Shown here one piece after another: positions 9,621-21,039 of a stretch of 64,000 nucleotides of DNA. The notes beneath the pieces were generated by a model, which was given only the letters and a program-made list of their open reading frames with translations, searched no databases and was not told where the DNA came from. Location of the stretch: assembly GCA_021292165.1 (NCBI GenBank), contig CM037883.1, positions 6,612,934 through 6,676,933 of the forward strand, read 5' to 3'. Each line of letters starts with the position of its first letter. The stretch's first letter is position 1. The position numbers and the translations under genes are program-made. The DNA is from Shinisaurus crocodilurus. Its lineage: Eukaryota > Chordata > Lepidosauria > Squamata > Shinisauridae.

Positions 9621-9944
9621 GGTTCAGACAACACAATAACCACACTCAAGGATTGAGTATGGGTTGTCGTTGAACCATGGGTTGTTGTTGAAACATGGGT
9701 TATCATGTTGTCTGAACCCAGCTGCACTAACAAGCCATAGCTTGTTAACCACGAATGACCCCTGAAGAGAACCCACGGTTTGTTGTTGGGTTGTGAACTG
9801 TGGGTTGCTCACCATGGTGTGTCATCTTGGCTGGGTTCAGCCAACACGATAACCAATGCTTCAACAACAACCCACGGTTCACCGACAACCCACACTCAAC
9901 CCATACTCAACCCTTGAGTGTGGGTTATCATGTTGTCTGAACCC
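9621..9944. mobile_element. Composite palindromic DNA element (copy 1)
   Basis: Two inverted modules carrying the end sequence ggttcagacaacacaataac ... gttatcatgttgtctgaacc flank a middle part with ttgttgttgggttgtgaact. The same three-part layout recurs at 20737-21039, with a related form at about 22146-22396. Family fragments occur near 11670, 14085-14460, 21660 and 30390-30560. Confidence 0.75.
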
Positions 9945-11264
9945 AGCCACAGAGTGTCTCAAGTGCATCAGATGGTACACTGGTCCTGCGCGCAGCCACC
10001 TTAGAGTGCATGTGTGGGCCAAACGAGAGGTGAGTTCAGGGTAGGGACTTGCAAATCTGCAAAACTCGAGTTTGTTGAGGTTCTCCAAATTCCATCTCAA
10101 AGCTACTCCTACTCGTGTCCATATCAGGTTGTGAACTTTGGTTGTTTTTCTTTTTGCACAAACATTTGTGCATATTTTCAAGCACATTTCCCCCAATGTA
10201 AGCATCAGTTTACATTGTAAGCACCAATGTAAGCACCAGTTGTGCACATTTTTGAAATGTATGCATTTTTTCAGAAGTACCCGTTCTTTCATGCACATTT
10301 TTCAGGCATACACATTTTTGAATACATTTATGGTTGTTGCGAATCGCATCGCAAGCTTGGGAATGTATGGGCTTTGGCCACATTTGGTTCTGGGAGGTGA
10401 GAACTGGGTAAATTCTGGCCAGAAAAGAACTGAAACAAATTCCTCATGCGCCCCTAGTAAAAGGTAGGTTGGAATCTACTGGTAAATCTCTTGATGATCA
10501 GCAGTAGATTAGCAAAGAATTCTGACTTCCTATTGTTTAACAATAGCAACAACAAAAAGGATTCCCCCTTCCTTAAATTATGTTCTAAGGATCCCTGGTC
10601 CACAATAAATAAGATGTAGGTTTGTACTTGTACTGTATATGCAGTTTACCACAGTACAGCGATCATGGGATGCAGTCGGTATTTGGCAGTGCGCTTTGAA
10701 TCACCACTTTATGTCAGGGTCCTCCCGCATCAACCATTATTTAGTACTAGCGTGAGTTGCTGGACTTCAACGTTCTAGCTTTAAAAAAAGAGAAAGGAAA
10801 AAATAGTAGATCCCGCAAGCCTAAAGTCTGTGTGCTGCTGGGCTAATCAATTCAAGTATGTACATTCAGTGAAAATGATGCAATTGACCTGCACTCAAAA
10901 ACTCTGGCTTTACAATAAAAATAATAAAAGTCTGGCAACCAGCCTGAAATTCTCGATTTTGCACCCTAAAATCCGGCAACAAGCACAGAAGTAAAAAGAT
11001 TAAAAAATTGCCAGGTCATTTCTTTAAAAAAAAAAATTGGCGGGCAATCCTGCTGTGACCACCTGCAATGCACATCAGTGCCCTGAGTGGCCACGGGAAG
11101 GCCTTCTTTCGTTACAGCAGCCTGACCTTCCGCGTGGGGTTCTTGTGAGGATAGAATGGGATGCGCCCTGCGACGCCGCCCCGAGAAAAGGAGGGGAGAC
11201 AAACTGCGGGAACCCCAAATCCATAGCGGTTTGCTTTGTGTGTGTTTCTTTATTTGCTGAACAG

Positions 11265-11357
11265 GTGACTTAGATTTGCTCGACTACTTTGACACCCCGC
11301 CAGAGAGGACGACAAAACCAGCAAAGGCGACCACCGGGCCCTATCCGAGGAAACCAG
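11265..11357 (+). CDS. CD99L2: CD99L2 coding exon c (second acidic module plus Thr/Pro linker)
   Basis: A 93-nt exon between gaacag and gtaagc. It reads GDLDLLDYFDTPPERTTKPA followed by KATTGPYPRKP. The DLDLLDYFD stretch repeats the acidic-hydrophobic pattern of the first module, and the Thr/Pro/Lys tail is a likely O-glycosylated linker. Phase 1 at both ends. Confidence 0.88.
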
Positions 11358-12049
11358 GTAAGCTGTTCCTTTTCCTGCTAGGTTTTATAGCAGGAGTGGC
11401 CAAAAATTCCCCAGGCTTCAGAACTGAAAGAGCTGCGAGATGCAGGAGCGCCTGCTGTTGCCACGTCTTCCCTTCCCCCCCCCCAGCCTCCCCTTCCCGT
11501 GCTGCTCCTAATTTTCTCTTCTCCCCAAAGCCTCAGCGGCTACCTCTCTCCCTTTGATTTGCCTCCTTTGGAAGGAAGAAGTCTGTATCGTGACCGCACA
11601 CGGACCCAGGAAGCTTCTTGCTCTGCTTTTAATGCGTCCGAGAAGCCTTGTTTGGGCCTTGCCCCCTCACGCGATTAACAAACCATGGTTTGGCATGATG
11701 TCTGGGCTGAGGCAACGTTTGCGTGCACAGTCAAGGAACCGAAATGGTTGGCCGTTGCGATTTTACAGGTTGTGGTACTGAAACGGGGAGAGATTGGGCA
11801 GATGCTGCTGAGGCCTATCGTTGTGTGAGGGGGGGAGACCAGGGCACTGTCTGCTGGCCCATACCCTGCCGTAACATCCCTGTTGGTTCTGTCCCCCCCC
11901 CCCCCCCAGAACGTCCATGTGTTGGGTAGGTCTGAATTGGGGAGCCTGTAATATTATTTTTTCTTATTCTTATTTCTTGGTTACTCCCAAGCGTTCTTCA
12001 TTGCAACAGCCTTATTTAGTTGGAAAAATTAAAAATAAAACATTCTGTT

Positions 12050-12470
12050 GTTGCTTTTATTTATTTATTTATTTAATTTCTCTGCTGCCCAATAGCCAAA
12101 GCTCTCTGGCCTGTTCACAGCAATTCACAAAATACAAATACAGCATAAAACACATACCATCAAAAAAAAATTATTATTATTAAATATATAAAATTTAAAA
12201 CAGTTTAAACACCAAAAAGAATTTCAAAATAACAAACTAGACCTGTTAAAACAGCTGACATGTCCCATCATATGCCATTAAATGCCTCTTAACCTGGTGC
12301 TGAAAAGATGACAATGTTGGCGCCAGGCGGGCCTCAGTGGGGACATCATTCCGAAATGGGCGGGGCCACCACTGAGAAGGCCCCTCTCCCTCGTTGCCAC
12401 CTCCGAGCCTCCCTTGGAGGCAGCACTTGGAGAAAGGCCTCAGATGTAGATCGCACAGGTCAGGAGAGGC
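12050..12470 (-). mobile_element. L2-type LINE 3' UTR, antisense
   Basis: ctgcccaatagccaaagctc tc, then aataca/taaaac-rich sequence, gccattaaatgcctc and gaccactgagaaggccc-like text, shared with 18750-19145 (same strand). These are two dispersed copies of one LINE 3' region. Confidence 0.65.
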
Positions 12471-12477
12471 GTTCCAT

Positions 12478-12718
12478 CAGGTATTTATTTATTTATTATA
12501 TTTATACCCCGCCTTTTTCCCTGCAAGGATCCCAAGGCGGCTTACATAATCCTCCTCCTCTCCATTTTATCCTCACAACAACCCTGTGAGGTAGGTTAGG
12601 CTGAGAGTCAGTGACTGGCCCAAAGTCACCCAGTGGTTTTCATGGCCAAGCGGGGACTAGAACCCGGATCTCCCGAGTCCCAGTCCAACACTCTCATCAC
12701 TACGCCACACTGGCTCTC
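12478..12718 (-). repeat. tRNA-derived SINE (family A), antisense
   Basis: It starts with (ATTT)n and ccccgcctttttccctgca and ends ctacgccacactggctctc, the reverse complement of the tRNA-like head. Confidence 0.85.
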
Positions 12719-12827
12719 AGTATTGCAGTCCCAAGCTGTGTAGGGTTCTATGTTCTAAACACATAGGTTATCCCAGAGATGTAGCACTCTGATTTCTACC
12801 TCACAGGAAGAATCTACCAGGGATGTT

Positions 12828-13769
12828 GAAGAGTCCTTGGTCTCGAGTCACGAGTTGAGTCTTTGGACCCAAGTCTCGAGTCCGAGTCCTTGGTCCAAAA
12901 TGGTGAGTCCCGAGTCACTCCCAAAGCTGACTCCACGAGTCCCTATTAAAATCAATGGGGTTTTTCCCCAACAAAATAAGGCTACTTCAGATGTGTGGCC
13001 TAAATAAATTCTAGGCACAAGTGTGCCTTTTTATTTCAAAACTCTGCAACTGATGTTGGCAAGAACAGACCAGGCAGACAAACCCAAAATAACCAGACAG
13101 GCAGAGGAGGCAGGGAACCCCAAAACAGGCAGGCAGTGCCCTTTGTCTTGGACAATTCAACTGTTGAACTGGTCAAGAAGAGACCAAGCAAGCAGAGGAG
13201 GCTGGGAACCCCAAACAGGCAGGCAGAGGCAGTCAAACCAAAAATGTCTGAAAGGTTGCATTTTAGAAAAATGATTTAAAAAAATAAACGTGCTGTACTT
13301 CCTAAAACTTATCCATGTTGCATTTGAGGAACACGATTTTTTTCTAAATGTTTGGCCCCCATTCTGGAATGGTGAGGTCTCATCACAATTCCACCCTCAC
13401 TGAACACCCGCTCCACTGGTGATGAACTTGCTGGAACCAGAAGCACACTCAGAGCAGCCGCACAGAGTAATTCTCAGGTCCTTCCTCTGCCTCTCCCAAG
13501 TACGCAACACATCAGTCAAAAAAAATCTTGACACACCGTTGGGGCTGCGCTCCTGGTAGCCATCCATAGTGGCCGAGCAGCGGCTTGCCTCGCTTCCATG
13601 CGCTCTTTGCCGGTGATCGCGCTCCTCTCCACTCCTGGCACAGCCCAGGGATGTTGAAGAGTCCTTGGTGTCGAGCCTCGAGTCCCATTAAAAATAATGG
13701 GACTCGAGTCAGAGGGGGGACTCAGTCCGACGCACGAGTCGAGTCCTGCAGTCCGAGTCCCCATCCCTG
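12828..13769 (+). mobile_element. hAT transposon with broken transposase (copy 2)
   Basis: CAGGGATG...CATCCCTG ends with a perfect 8-bp duplication GAATCTAC (12820-12827 and 13770-13777). GACTCG-type subterminal repeats are as in 2696-3313. It has an extra internal terminus at about 13648 (cagggatgttgaagagtcct). Unlike copy 1 it keeps about 320 bp (13290-13640) that carry the end of a hAT transposase on the minus strand. Confidence 0.92.
13295..13435 (-). pseudogene. hAT transposase C-terminal (hATC dimerisation) remnant
   Basis: The minus strand reads SSPVERVFSEGGIVMRPHHS then RMGAKHLE, a clear match to the hAT dimerisation motif (P-VER-FS-GG---RP-R-RM). An extra A in an A-run (plus 13337-13343) then shifts the frame; the next frame reads IVFLKCNMDKF and a stop, the usual C-terminal end. 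No upstream catalytic core is recognisable. Confidence 0.82.
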
Positions 13770-14910
13770 GAATCTACACATGTACAGCAAGGAGGGGATA
13801 ATCTCTGACTGGTATATTATGTCTAAGCCACAATTTGGCCACTCCTGTTGTGTTGTATGAGGGCTCCAACAAACTCAAGCCAGATGCCCACATGTCTTTT
13901 GTGTTACACAGTGGAAAGAAAAATGTGGACAACCGCAACCAAGAACAGCCACATAGGCCTAGGCGCCTGAGAGTTTTACCACGAAGTAGGCATCATCAGT
14001 GTCTGCCTAATCTCTCCCCGTTTCGGTACCATAATCTGTAAAATGCCAATGCCAGTTGACTGTGCCAATGCCAATGCCAGTTGACCATTGCCTCAGCTCA
14101 GACATCATGCCATATCATGGTTTGTGCTAACCATTGTTTAGAACCAAACCATGGTTTAGAGCTGCCTGTCTGCTTGGTTTTTTATTTGCTTGGCACTCCA
14201 CAAGTTTCTATCTATCAATCAATTGAAATCATGCATATATCCTGCCTATTGGGTCCTTGTGCCCACCCACCAAACACAAGGTGGCTCACAAGTATAAATT
14301 AAAACAATGCACAATCAGTTGAATCTTGAGCTCACAATTTTGAAGCCTGATTCGGAGTTGCCAACTGGTGGCAAACCATGGTTTCTCAGTTCAGGCATTC
14401 TACTATTCCAAATCATATTAAAGCTTCCTTAACCATGGTTTTCTGTGATGTCTGAATTGGGCCTGTGTGTGTGTGTGTGTGTGTGTGTGTTTGAACCTCA
14501 CTTAGGGCTGATTCACACATTACTTGGAATCTCATTGGTAAGATAACTTTACTATGCAGTCGTTCACCACTGAATGTGTGAACGGACTCTTGTCGAAATC
14601 TTTTTGAGGTGGGTCAGGACATATGGAAATCCCTTCTTTGCAGTTTGATCTGCGTCAGCCGTTTTGTACATGCAAGTCATAGGCTGGCTGAAGAGGCATG
14701 TGTGAATTAGCTTCAAGTCACTCGACAAACAGAACTGTGGAAGATGAAAGTCAGTCTAGAGGTGCCACAGGCTGCATCCTTCTGGCTGGGGGATTATGGG
14801 AGTTGTAGTCCAAGACATCTGGAGGGCGCCCAGTTGGGGAAGAAAGACTGCCGTAGAAGTTGAGATGCTTATATAGCTCTTGAAACCCTTCTTTTCCTCG
14901 CTATCTACAG

Positions 14911-14994
14911 ATGATGGCCGCTGGAATGTTCTGCATACTACCACCACGACCAAGCAGCCCAAAACCACCAAGCCACCTCCCAAAAAGGACTCAG
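14911..14994 (+). CDS. CD99L2: CD99L2 coding exon d (RWN-TTTT linker)
   Basis: An 84-nt exon between ctacag and gtaaat. It reads DDGRWNVLHTTTTTKQPKTT then KPPPKKDS. Human CD99L2 has the comparable RWNHVTTTTKRP block. Phase 1 at both ends. Eight bases after the exon end, an antisense SINE begins with a long tri-nucleotide (CTA)n run. Confidence 0.9.
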
Positions 14995-15001
14995 GTAAAT
15001 T

Positions 15002-15006
15002 ACAAT

Positions 15007-15045
<39 letters not shown>

Positions 15046-15270
15046 ACATATATTCTGCCTTTTTTCCTCTTGCAAGGAACCCAAGGCAGCTTACATAGTC
15101 CTCCTACTCCTGTCCATTTTATCCTCACAACAACCCTGTGAGGGAGGTTAGGCTGAGAGTCCGTGGCTGGCCCAATATCACCCAGTGAGCTTCATGGCCG
15201 AGTGGGGACTAGAACCCGGATCTCCCGAGACCCAGTCCAACACTAACCACTACGCCACACTGGCTCTCCT
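15002..15270 (-). repeat. tRNA-derived SINE (family A), antisense, 8 nt after an exon
   Basis: It starts with (CTA)n at 15008-15045, then ctgccttttttcctcttgca and the family-A body, ending ctacgccacactggctctcc. It lies immediately after the donor of exon d. Confidence 0.85.
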
Positions 15271-16304
15271 TTATAGGATACATTAGACATCAAGCACTAA
15301 TACCAGGAATATGTCAAATAATTTATTTCACTTCTACTTCCAGGAAATGCTATCTTCTCTAGGAAGCCCGTTTATAGATTGCTTCAAGGCATAGGCACTG
15401 GTACAGATCCACAAACACTGGAGATCTGACACCCCATACTCATCAGCTTTCCATAAGGAATGAATGGGGTGGTGGTGGAATGTATTGTCCTCCACATGTG
15501 GCTGGACTACAACTCCCATCATCCAGCACCATTTGCTGTGTTGGCTAGGGCTGATGGGAGTTGCAGTCCACTGCATTTGGACAGCCACACTTTTCTCCGC
15601 TGTTGGCATAAGGTTTGGTCATCGAGGTAGGCCACAACCAGGAGCAAGGTTGTGGCACGCCACATCATAATGGGAACTCTCTGTCACCCTGTCATTCTCC
15701 CCACTTCGACTTCGAGCGGAAGCAGGGCAGGGCAGACATGCCATAAGTGTGGGTAGTCCCTTTTAGCCCTTCCCCTGTGTCGTCCCCCCCCCGTAACCCC
15801 AGGCCTCTATTTTTCCTCCAGATTTTAGAACCAAGGCTGTGTGATCACCACTGTCACAATTTGCTGTTTTGGATCTGCGGATACATGTGCCCCAGTTCAG
15901 TACGGAAGATTCACTGGGCTGTTTAGTGATCAGATCTCCAGCGGATCTGCTGGGGTATTATGTTGGCCGCTTCCAGACAAGGCTTTTACGTAGAGAAGGC
16001 TGGTGGGGCTCCCGTGTCAGTTGGGCGGTGCATCCACTGTGGGCTGTAGTTCGAACTTTAAAGGAGCTGTCCGTGGTGCTGAGCCGTAGGCCCAGAGAGG
16101 TCCAGCGCCATGGACACAACTCCTTAAAAGTTCAGCCTGGGGTGGAGACGCCACCCTGCTGCCGCTGGAGCTACTACCAACCTCCACCGCTTTGATGGTG
16201 TCATCACCCAGCGTCATTCACGGAATTTGATGGGGCATCCTGACGTTGTCATCTTTTCCTAATTAACAGACGGTCTTACCAGCAGCTGGGATTGCTGTAA
16301 CGGG

Positions 16305-16500
16305 TTTCTTTTGGTGCTGAAAACTGTAGGTTCAAAGGAATTGTTTAGTGTGTTGGTGCTCAGATCCCCCACCTCTGCCACATACTCATTCTTTGGGGCA
16401 GGTTTCCTTGTCCTTTGCTATGCCTCCCGTGGCAGCCATTTTGTGGTGGTGCCCAGGACAGTTTTGCCAGATGTGCTCACGGCTCCAAAAAGGTTGCCTC
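16305..16500 (-). mobile_element. hAT-type element fragment
   Basis: ggtgctgaaaactgtaggtt caaagga ... cttgtcctttgctatgcctc ccgtggcagccattttgtgg ... gtgctcacggc matches the right part of the element at 50658-51104, in the same orientation. The left end is not seen. Confidence 0.7.
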
Positions 16501-16659
16501 CTCCTGCCTTGCCTCCTCCTAACACCTCTTCTAACAGGTTGGGTCTTATTTTTAAACACACACACATACACACACACGAAATGGTCAGTGATGGTAGATA
16601 CTTTTATTGTGATCGATCCTATAGGTGACCCATAGGTAACCCATGTGCTTTTTTTATAG

Positions 16660-16752
16660 CAAACAATCCAATGGATTTGGACTTAGCCGATGCTTTGCCT
16701 GACCAAAACGATGGGCAAGGTGGTGGAACGCCTAACGTCAATCCTGGTCGAG
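16660..16752 (+). CDS. CD99L2: CD99L2 coding exon e (DLADAL module)
   Basis: A 93-nt exon between tttatag and gtatgt. It reads NNPMDLDLADALPDQNDGQG then GGTPNVNPGR. DLDLADAL-DQNDG matches the human LDLADALDDQDDG module. Phase 1 at both ends. Confidence 0.92.
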
Positions 16753-18185
16753 GTATGTTGATAAATCTGTCTCACTTTTGGCCGGGATGGGGAATCTTTG
16801 TCTCTCCTCTCCCTCTAATTCAGTCAGATGGGATGGCTGCCAATGGAGGCAGTTCAGGAATGAGAGGAGCCAAATACCCGCTGGGCCGAGCTGAGCTGAC
16901 TGGAGGGGGCCCTGCCCTCAGATGCAGCCAGAATGACTGCTGCTCGAGGCCGTTCTGGGAGAAGGGGGGCCAAAGGGTAGTTGATCCCCAGTCGGGCTGA
17001 TTGAGCTGGGCAGATTGAGTGAACGAGCAAGACTTCTCATCGGCCAAAGAACCCCACTTTTCCTGGGCTTTGGTCACTTGAGAGTTTATAGGGTCCAAGT
17101 TTCTCATGTTGGTATTATTGGGAAATGGATTTATTTGTTTGATTTAGGCAAAAGTCTTGGGGCGGATTAGAAAACCCAAAATCGCTAAACTAAAATAGGA
17201 CTGTGTGTATTCGGTGAAATTTCACCTCCTTCTGACTAAACCCTGACCCACAAAGGGCTAGCGCAAACAGGAAGGTTGGGGGGGGGGTGCTTCCAAAGCG
17301 TGTTCATGCGAACCTGCAGTGGCAGGGGAGACACCTATAAAAGCAATGCACATAAATGTGGCAGTAGGTCTGTGCTATTGGATCATGAGATTCTCTGCAT
17401 GAACCAACAGCACATAGTAATCTAGATTGGGGTGGGCAGAAGGTAGATCTCCAGATGTTTTGGACTTCAACCCCCAGATGTCCCTACCTGCAAGACCAAG
17501 GGTCAGGAATGCTGGGAGTTGAAGTCCCAAACATCTGGAGATCTACTTTCTGCCCACCCTTGGTCTAGATGCATGATTTACAAGTGGGACCTGTAACAAA
17601 AATGTTCCAGTGTGGAGTGCTCCTTCCGGTTGGTCAGCCATGCCCAATTCCATGTGAATCCATTCCACTTCCCCTCTTCCCTCTTGGTTTTCCATCCCCC
17701 CCCCCAACAGCCAGGCAGGATTCCTTGGCACTGAGCACTCTTAGTCCTCACTGGGCTGTTTTGGGGCTCCCCCCTGGTATACCCCCCCACAAATATGTTC
17801 TCAAACTATGGAATTCCCCAAAAACCTCCTCCTTGTGCACGAATAGTGCCGTTTTGGCTGCAGATGAAATGGCACTTGTGTCTGAACATCAGAAATAGAA
17901 GGAATGTTGACGTTGCATGCTGAGATGTTGTTCCAAGTGTGTACAAGTCATTGTTCAGCCAGGTAAAATTCCATAAGGTTGATTGAAAAGGTATCCGTTC
18001 TCCACCCCTATGTTCAAATAGTTAATGCTAGGAAAATAAACAGGCACTTTGACAGAATAGTCATGTTATTGGTAGGTAGAACATGCACTCTTTTTTTTTT
18101 GTGGGTGCTTTTATTGTATTGCAAAACCTAAATCACCACCTGCTATTTTCTGTGATCAGTTAATGAATAAAGAATCCTGTTCCAG
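16753..18185 (+). other. CD99L2 intron between exons e and f
   Basis: About 1.4 kb with a palindromic MITE at 17430-17563. The rest is unique sequence with a G-run (17279-17288). No other gene signal. Confidence 0.6.
17430..17563. mobile_element. Palindromic hAT-like MITE
   Basis: ggggtgggcagaaggtagat ... atctactttctgcccaccct, with matching inner arms (ccagatgttttggacttcaa). Both sides show TCTAGAT (17421-17427 and 17564-17570), a likely target duplication. A relative lies at 36973-37097. Confidence 0.75.
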
Positions 18186-18221
18186 GCTCGAAAGGTAGAG
18201 GTGGAAGAGGTGGAAAACCTG
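18186..18221 (+). CDS. CD99L2: CD99L2 coding exon f (Gly/Arg micro-exon)
   Basis: A 36-nt exon between ttccag and gtaagg, reading GSKGRGGRGGKP with phase 1 at both ends. It can be skipped without a frameshift. Composition is low-complexity Gly/Arg, so the support comes from the splice sites and the phase rather than from the protein motif. Confidence 0.72.
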
Positions 18222-18483
18222 GTAAGGAGTCTTGGATTGGCTCCCAGCTGCTACCTTCCCCCTTCTCCACCCCCCCCCATTACAGATCTTTGCTTTCTGC
18301 CTCCATTCCTTCTAAGTACTTAAAATTCACCCTGTCACTGTTCTCCTGTCTGCACAATGCATTGGGGTGGGTGGGTTTATATGCTGGATACCTCTACTAA
18401 TTTCCCCTATTAATCAGCATCCTCCTCACTTCCTTCCTTGGACTTTTTCATGCTTCTATGACTTTTCTTGTCTCTATGACTTG

Positions 18484-18590
18484 GTCATAGAATCACAGAG
18501 TGGGAAGGTACCTTGGAGGTCATTCAGTCCAACCCCCTTGCTCAATGCAGGAACTACAATGCCAGCTGCAGCTATAGCATCCCTGTAAGT
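18484..18590 (-). mobile_element. CR1 LINE 3' fragment, antisense
   Basis: atagaatcacagagtgggaa ggta ... gtccaacccccttgctcaat gcagg is the reverse complement of the CR1 3' end seen at 62560-62650. Confidence 0.75.
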
Positions 18591-18699
18591 AGAGTAGACC
18601 CATTAAGATCAATGGGATCCAGAATTAGTCACCCTTAGACTCATTGGAACCAATAGGACTGATGTTAGTCATGAGTAACTTAAGTCCCATTGATTTCAA

Positions 18700-18701
18700 T
18701 G

Positions 18702-18748
<47 letters not shown>

Positions 18749-19145
18749 GTGATGGTGATGGTGATTTCATTTCTATACTGCCCAATAGCTGAAGCTCTCT
18801 GGGTGGTTAACAACAATTCATACAAGACAATAAATACAATACAGAATACAAATGCAATAAAACAGCATAAAATTTAAATACAACATTTAAAACAGAATTT
18901 AAAACAATTTAACAACTAAAACAAGTTCAATAGAACTAGACCTGTTGAAAGAAAAACAGCTGGCGTAAGCCCTCCCCACCCCCATGTGCCATTTAAAGCC
19001 ATTAAATGCCTCGACATAGGGGGCAGCCTTAACAGACTTGGCACCGGGCAGGCCTCAGTAGGGAGGCCATTCCATAATCGGGGGGCTGCCACTGAGAAGG
19101 CCCTCTTCCTTGTTGCCACCAACCGAGCCTCCCTCGGACCAAATC
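18700..19145 (-). mobile_element. L2-type LINE 3' UTR, antisense, with (GAT)n
   Basis: (GAT)n at 18703-18747 followed by ctgcccaatagctgaagctc tctgggtggttaacaac, then a cttaacagacttggcaccgg gc ... actgagaaggccctcttcc block shared with 12050-12470. Confidence 0.7.
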
Positions 19146-19685
19146 TGGATCCAACTCCAGATCTTGTGTGTTGGCCACTTACTCTATCGCGCGTTACTTT
19201 TTTACATTCTAAACTTTGAGATGCTCCGCTGCCATCATGAACTCAAAACTAAACAATACCACAGTGCTGAAAGCTTTGAATCCAGGCGCCTTCCTGTGGT
19301 AAGAGTTAAGAGAGCAAAATGATGTGTGGGGATGTCACGAGACTCTGCCTCGGGAGCATCTTTTTTTGGGGGGGTCCCCTCTCCTCTGGTCCTACCATAG
19401 GTGAAAGTGGAGCTTCCCATGTTTTTACTCCCGAGTACTGAACAGCCAGGAGAGCTGCTGCCAATTCAGGGCACAGTAACGGGTCAGCTGAACTACTGGT
19501 CTGATGGTCAGACCAATAGTTAGCAACCATTCAAAGGGCCGCTCCTTATATTCTCCTTCCATGTGACCAGGAAGAAGGGTTTGTGCCTTACGGTTCCTAT
19601 GGTCCCCCTTGACCTTTCCCAGATCTTTCTCCTCCTCCTCCTCCTCCGTTTCTCCTCCTTAAAGCTCACTCATAACGTGAGCTTT

Positions 19686-19892
19686 AGGGAGGGTCCATAG
19701 CTCAGTGGGATAGAGCACCTGCTTTGCATGCAGAAGGTCCCCGGTTCGATCCCCGGCCTCTCCAGGTAGGGCTAGGAAAGAATTCTACCTGAAACTGTTG
19801 AGAGCCGCTGCCGGTCAGTGTTGACAATACTGGGCTAGATGGACCCATGGACCGTGGTCTGACTTAGCATAAGGTGGCTTCCTGTGTTCCTG
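19686..19892 (+). repeat. tRNA-Ala-derived SINE (family B)
   Basis: catagctcagtgggatagag cacctgctttgcatgcagaa ggtccccggttcgatccccg gives a very tRNA-Ala-like D arm, anticodon region (TGC) and T arm. The would-be acceptor ends do not pair, and the SINE body (tgttgacaatactgggctag ... ggcttcctgtgttcc) follows. Confidence 0.8.
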
Positions 19893-20114
19893 TTTGCTCC
19901 CTTCTGCTCCCCAGCACTGCTGCGGGTTGCTTGTAAGGTGGCCTGATGCAAAAGAGGACACAGATCCTGCTCCTTTAATAGTTGTGTCAAAGAAGCATGA
20001 CAAACTGCACCTGCTGCAATTCTCTCCTCTACACAACGGTTAAAGACGCAGAAGGCCCTGTCCTGTTTTGCACCTGACTACCCTGGTCTCTTGCTTCCTT
20101 CCTTCTCCCCACAG

Positions 20115-20143
20115 GTACATTTGATGACCCGTACGTGTAGTGC
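20115..20143 (+). other. Candidate orphan or alternative terminal exon of CD99L2
   Basis: A very good acceptor (long pyrimidine tract, ccccacag) precedes a frame that would continue from exon f as GTFDDPYV and a TAG stop. A strong donor-like gtacgt lies inside, but using it gives a 16-nt exon that breaks the frame to exon g. It may be an alternative 3' exon for a secreted form, an exon fossil, or chance. Confidence 0.3.
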
Positions 20144-20736
20144 CTGGTCTTGACTTAGCAAGCAAGCAAACATAAATTTGCAGTATGCCTTCCTTGCACT
20201 CAGTCCAACGCTAGAGCAAATGGTTGTTTTCTTTAGTAGCCACTGCTAGGCATGGTGTGCATATTTTCCTTCTCAACTACTGCAGAGTCTCTCATAGAAC
20301 ATTATCCTAAACCAAGCGTGGTGATCCTGCGGCCCTCCAAATCTTGTTGGAATCCGACCCCTGTCAGCCCCGGCTAGCAAGGCCAGGGATGATAGGAACA
20401 GCAGTCCAACAGCATCTGGGAGGGCCACAGTTTCCACAGCCCGGTCTTTAATGGTTGGGTTGGTATTAGCTGGCTGCCTTTTTAAACAGCTGATCCACCA
20501 GTTTTTGTAGTTCCGCTTGTGTCCACATCCTATGCACTTATAAGCCCTCTTCAGGCATTTGAGAGAATGCACGAGAGCTCAAACGTGTGTACCGGGACAG
20601 GGCCCCACACGCTAGTTCTGACTCCTATTGAGCACAGATCTCTACACACACACACATACACACCAATGTGTTGAACAGCAAGGTCTGAACAGGATTTCTA
20701 CTTGCATTCTCTCAAACCTGGATGGATTCTCACTGA

Positions 20737-21039
20737 CTGGGTTCAAACAACACGATAACCCACACTCAAGGGTTGAGTATGTGTTGAGTGTGGGTTGTTG
20801 TTGAACCATGGGTTGTTGTTGAAACATGGCTGATTGTGTTGTCTGAACCCAGCTACGCTAACCATGTTAACCATGAGCAACCCCTGAAGAGAAGCCATGG
20901 TTTGTTGTTGGGCTGTGAACTGTGGGTTGTTCTCCATGGTTTGTCATCTCGGCTGGGTTCAGGCAACACGATAACCCACATTTCAGCAACAACCCACACT
21001 CAACCCTCAAGTGTGGGTTATCGTGTTGTCTGAACCCTA
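20737..21039. mobile_element. Composite palindromic DNA element (copy 2)
   Basis: Same three-part layout as 9621-9944: ctgggttcaaacaacacgat aaccc at the left, gggttatcgtgttgtctgaa cccta at the right, and internal inverted copies. TCACTGA occurs on both sides (20730-20736 and 21040-21046), a probable target duplication. Confidence 0.78.

Larger units (their letters stand above)
8705..11264 (+). other. CD99L2 intron between exons b and c
   Basis: About 2.6 kb. It holds a tandem repeat (9151-9405), an L2 3' tail with microsatellite (9480-9620) and a composite palindromic element (9621-9944). At 10030-10330 is a stretch with many degenerate tgcacatttt and aatgtaagcaccagt units. The rest has no recognisable gene. 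Confidence 0.6.
11358..14910 (+). other. CD99L2 intron between exons c and d
   Basis: About 3.6 kb, filled mainly by an antisense L2 3' end (12050-12470), an antisense SINE (12478-12718) and a hAT transposon (12828-13769), followed by palindrome-family fragments (14085-14460) and a (GT)n run (14464-14492). C-runs occur at 11475-11485 and 11893-11908. One arm of a palindromic MITE lies at 14765-14850. Confidence 0.6.
14995..16659 (+). other. CD99L2 intron between exons d and e
   Basis: About 1.7 kb. Contains an antisense SINE (15002-15270), a palindromic MITE (about 15485-15600: ggactacaactcccatcatc ... gatgggagttgcagtcc), unique sequence, and a hAT-related fragment (about 16305-16500). Confidence 0.6.

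Noticed and set aside
18644..18877. Methionine-repeat open frame
   Set aside because: Direct translation of the (GAT)n microsatellite at the tail of an L2 element.
19686..19762. tRNA-Ala (TGC) gene
   Set aside because: D and T arms look right, but the acceptor ends do not pair and a SINE body follows. Part of a dispersed family.
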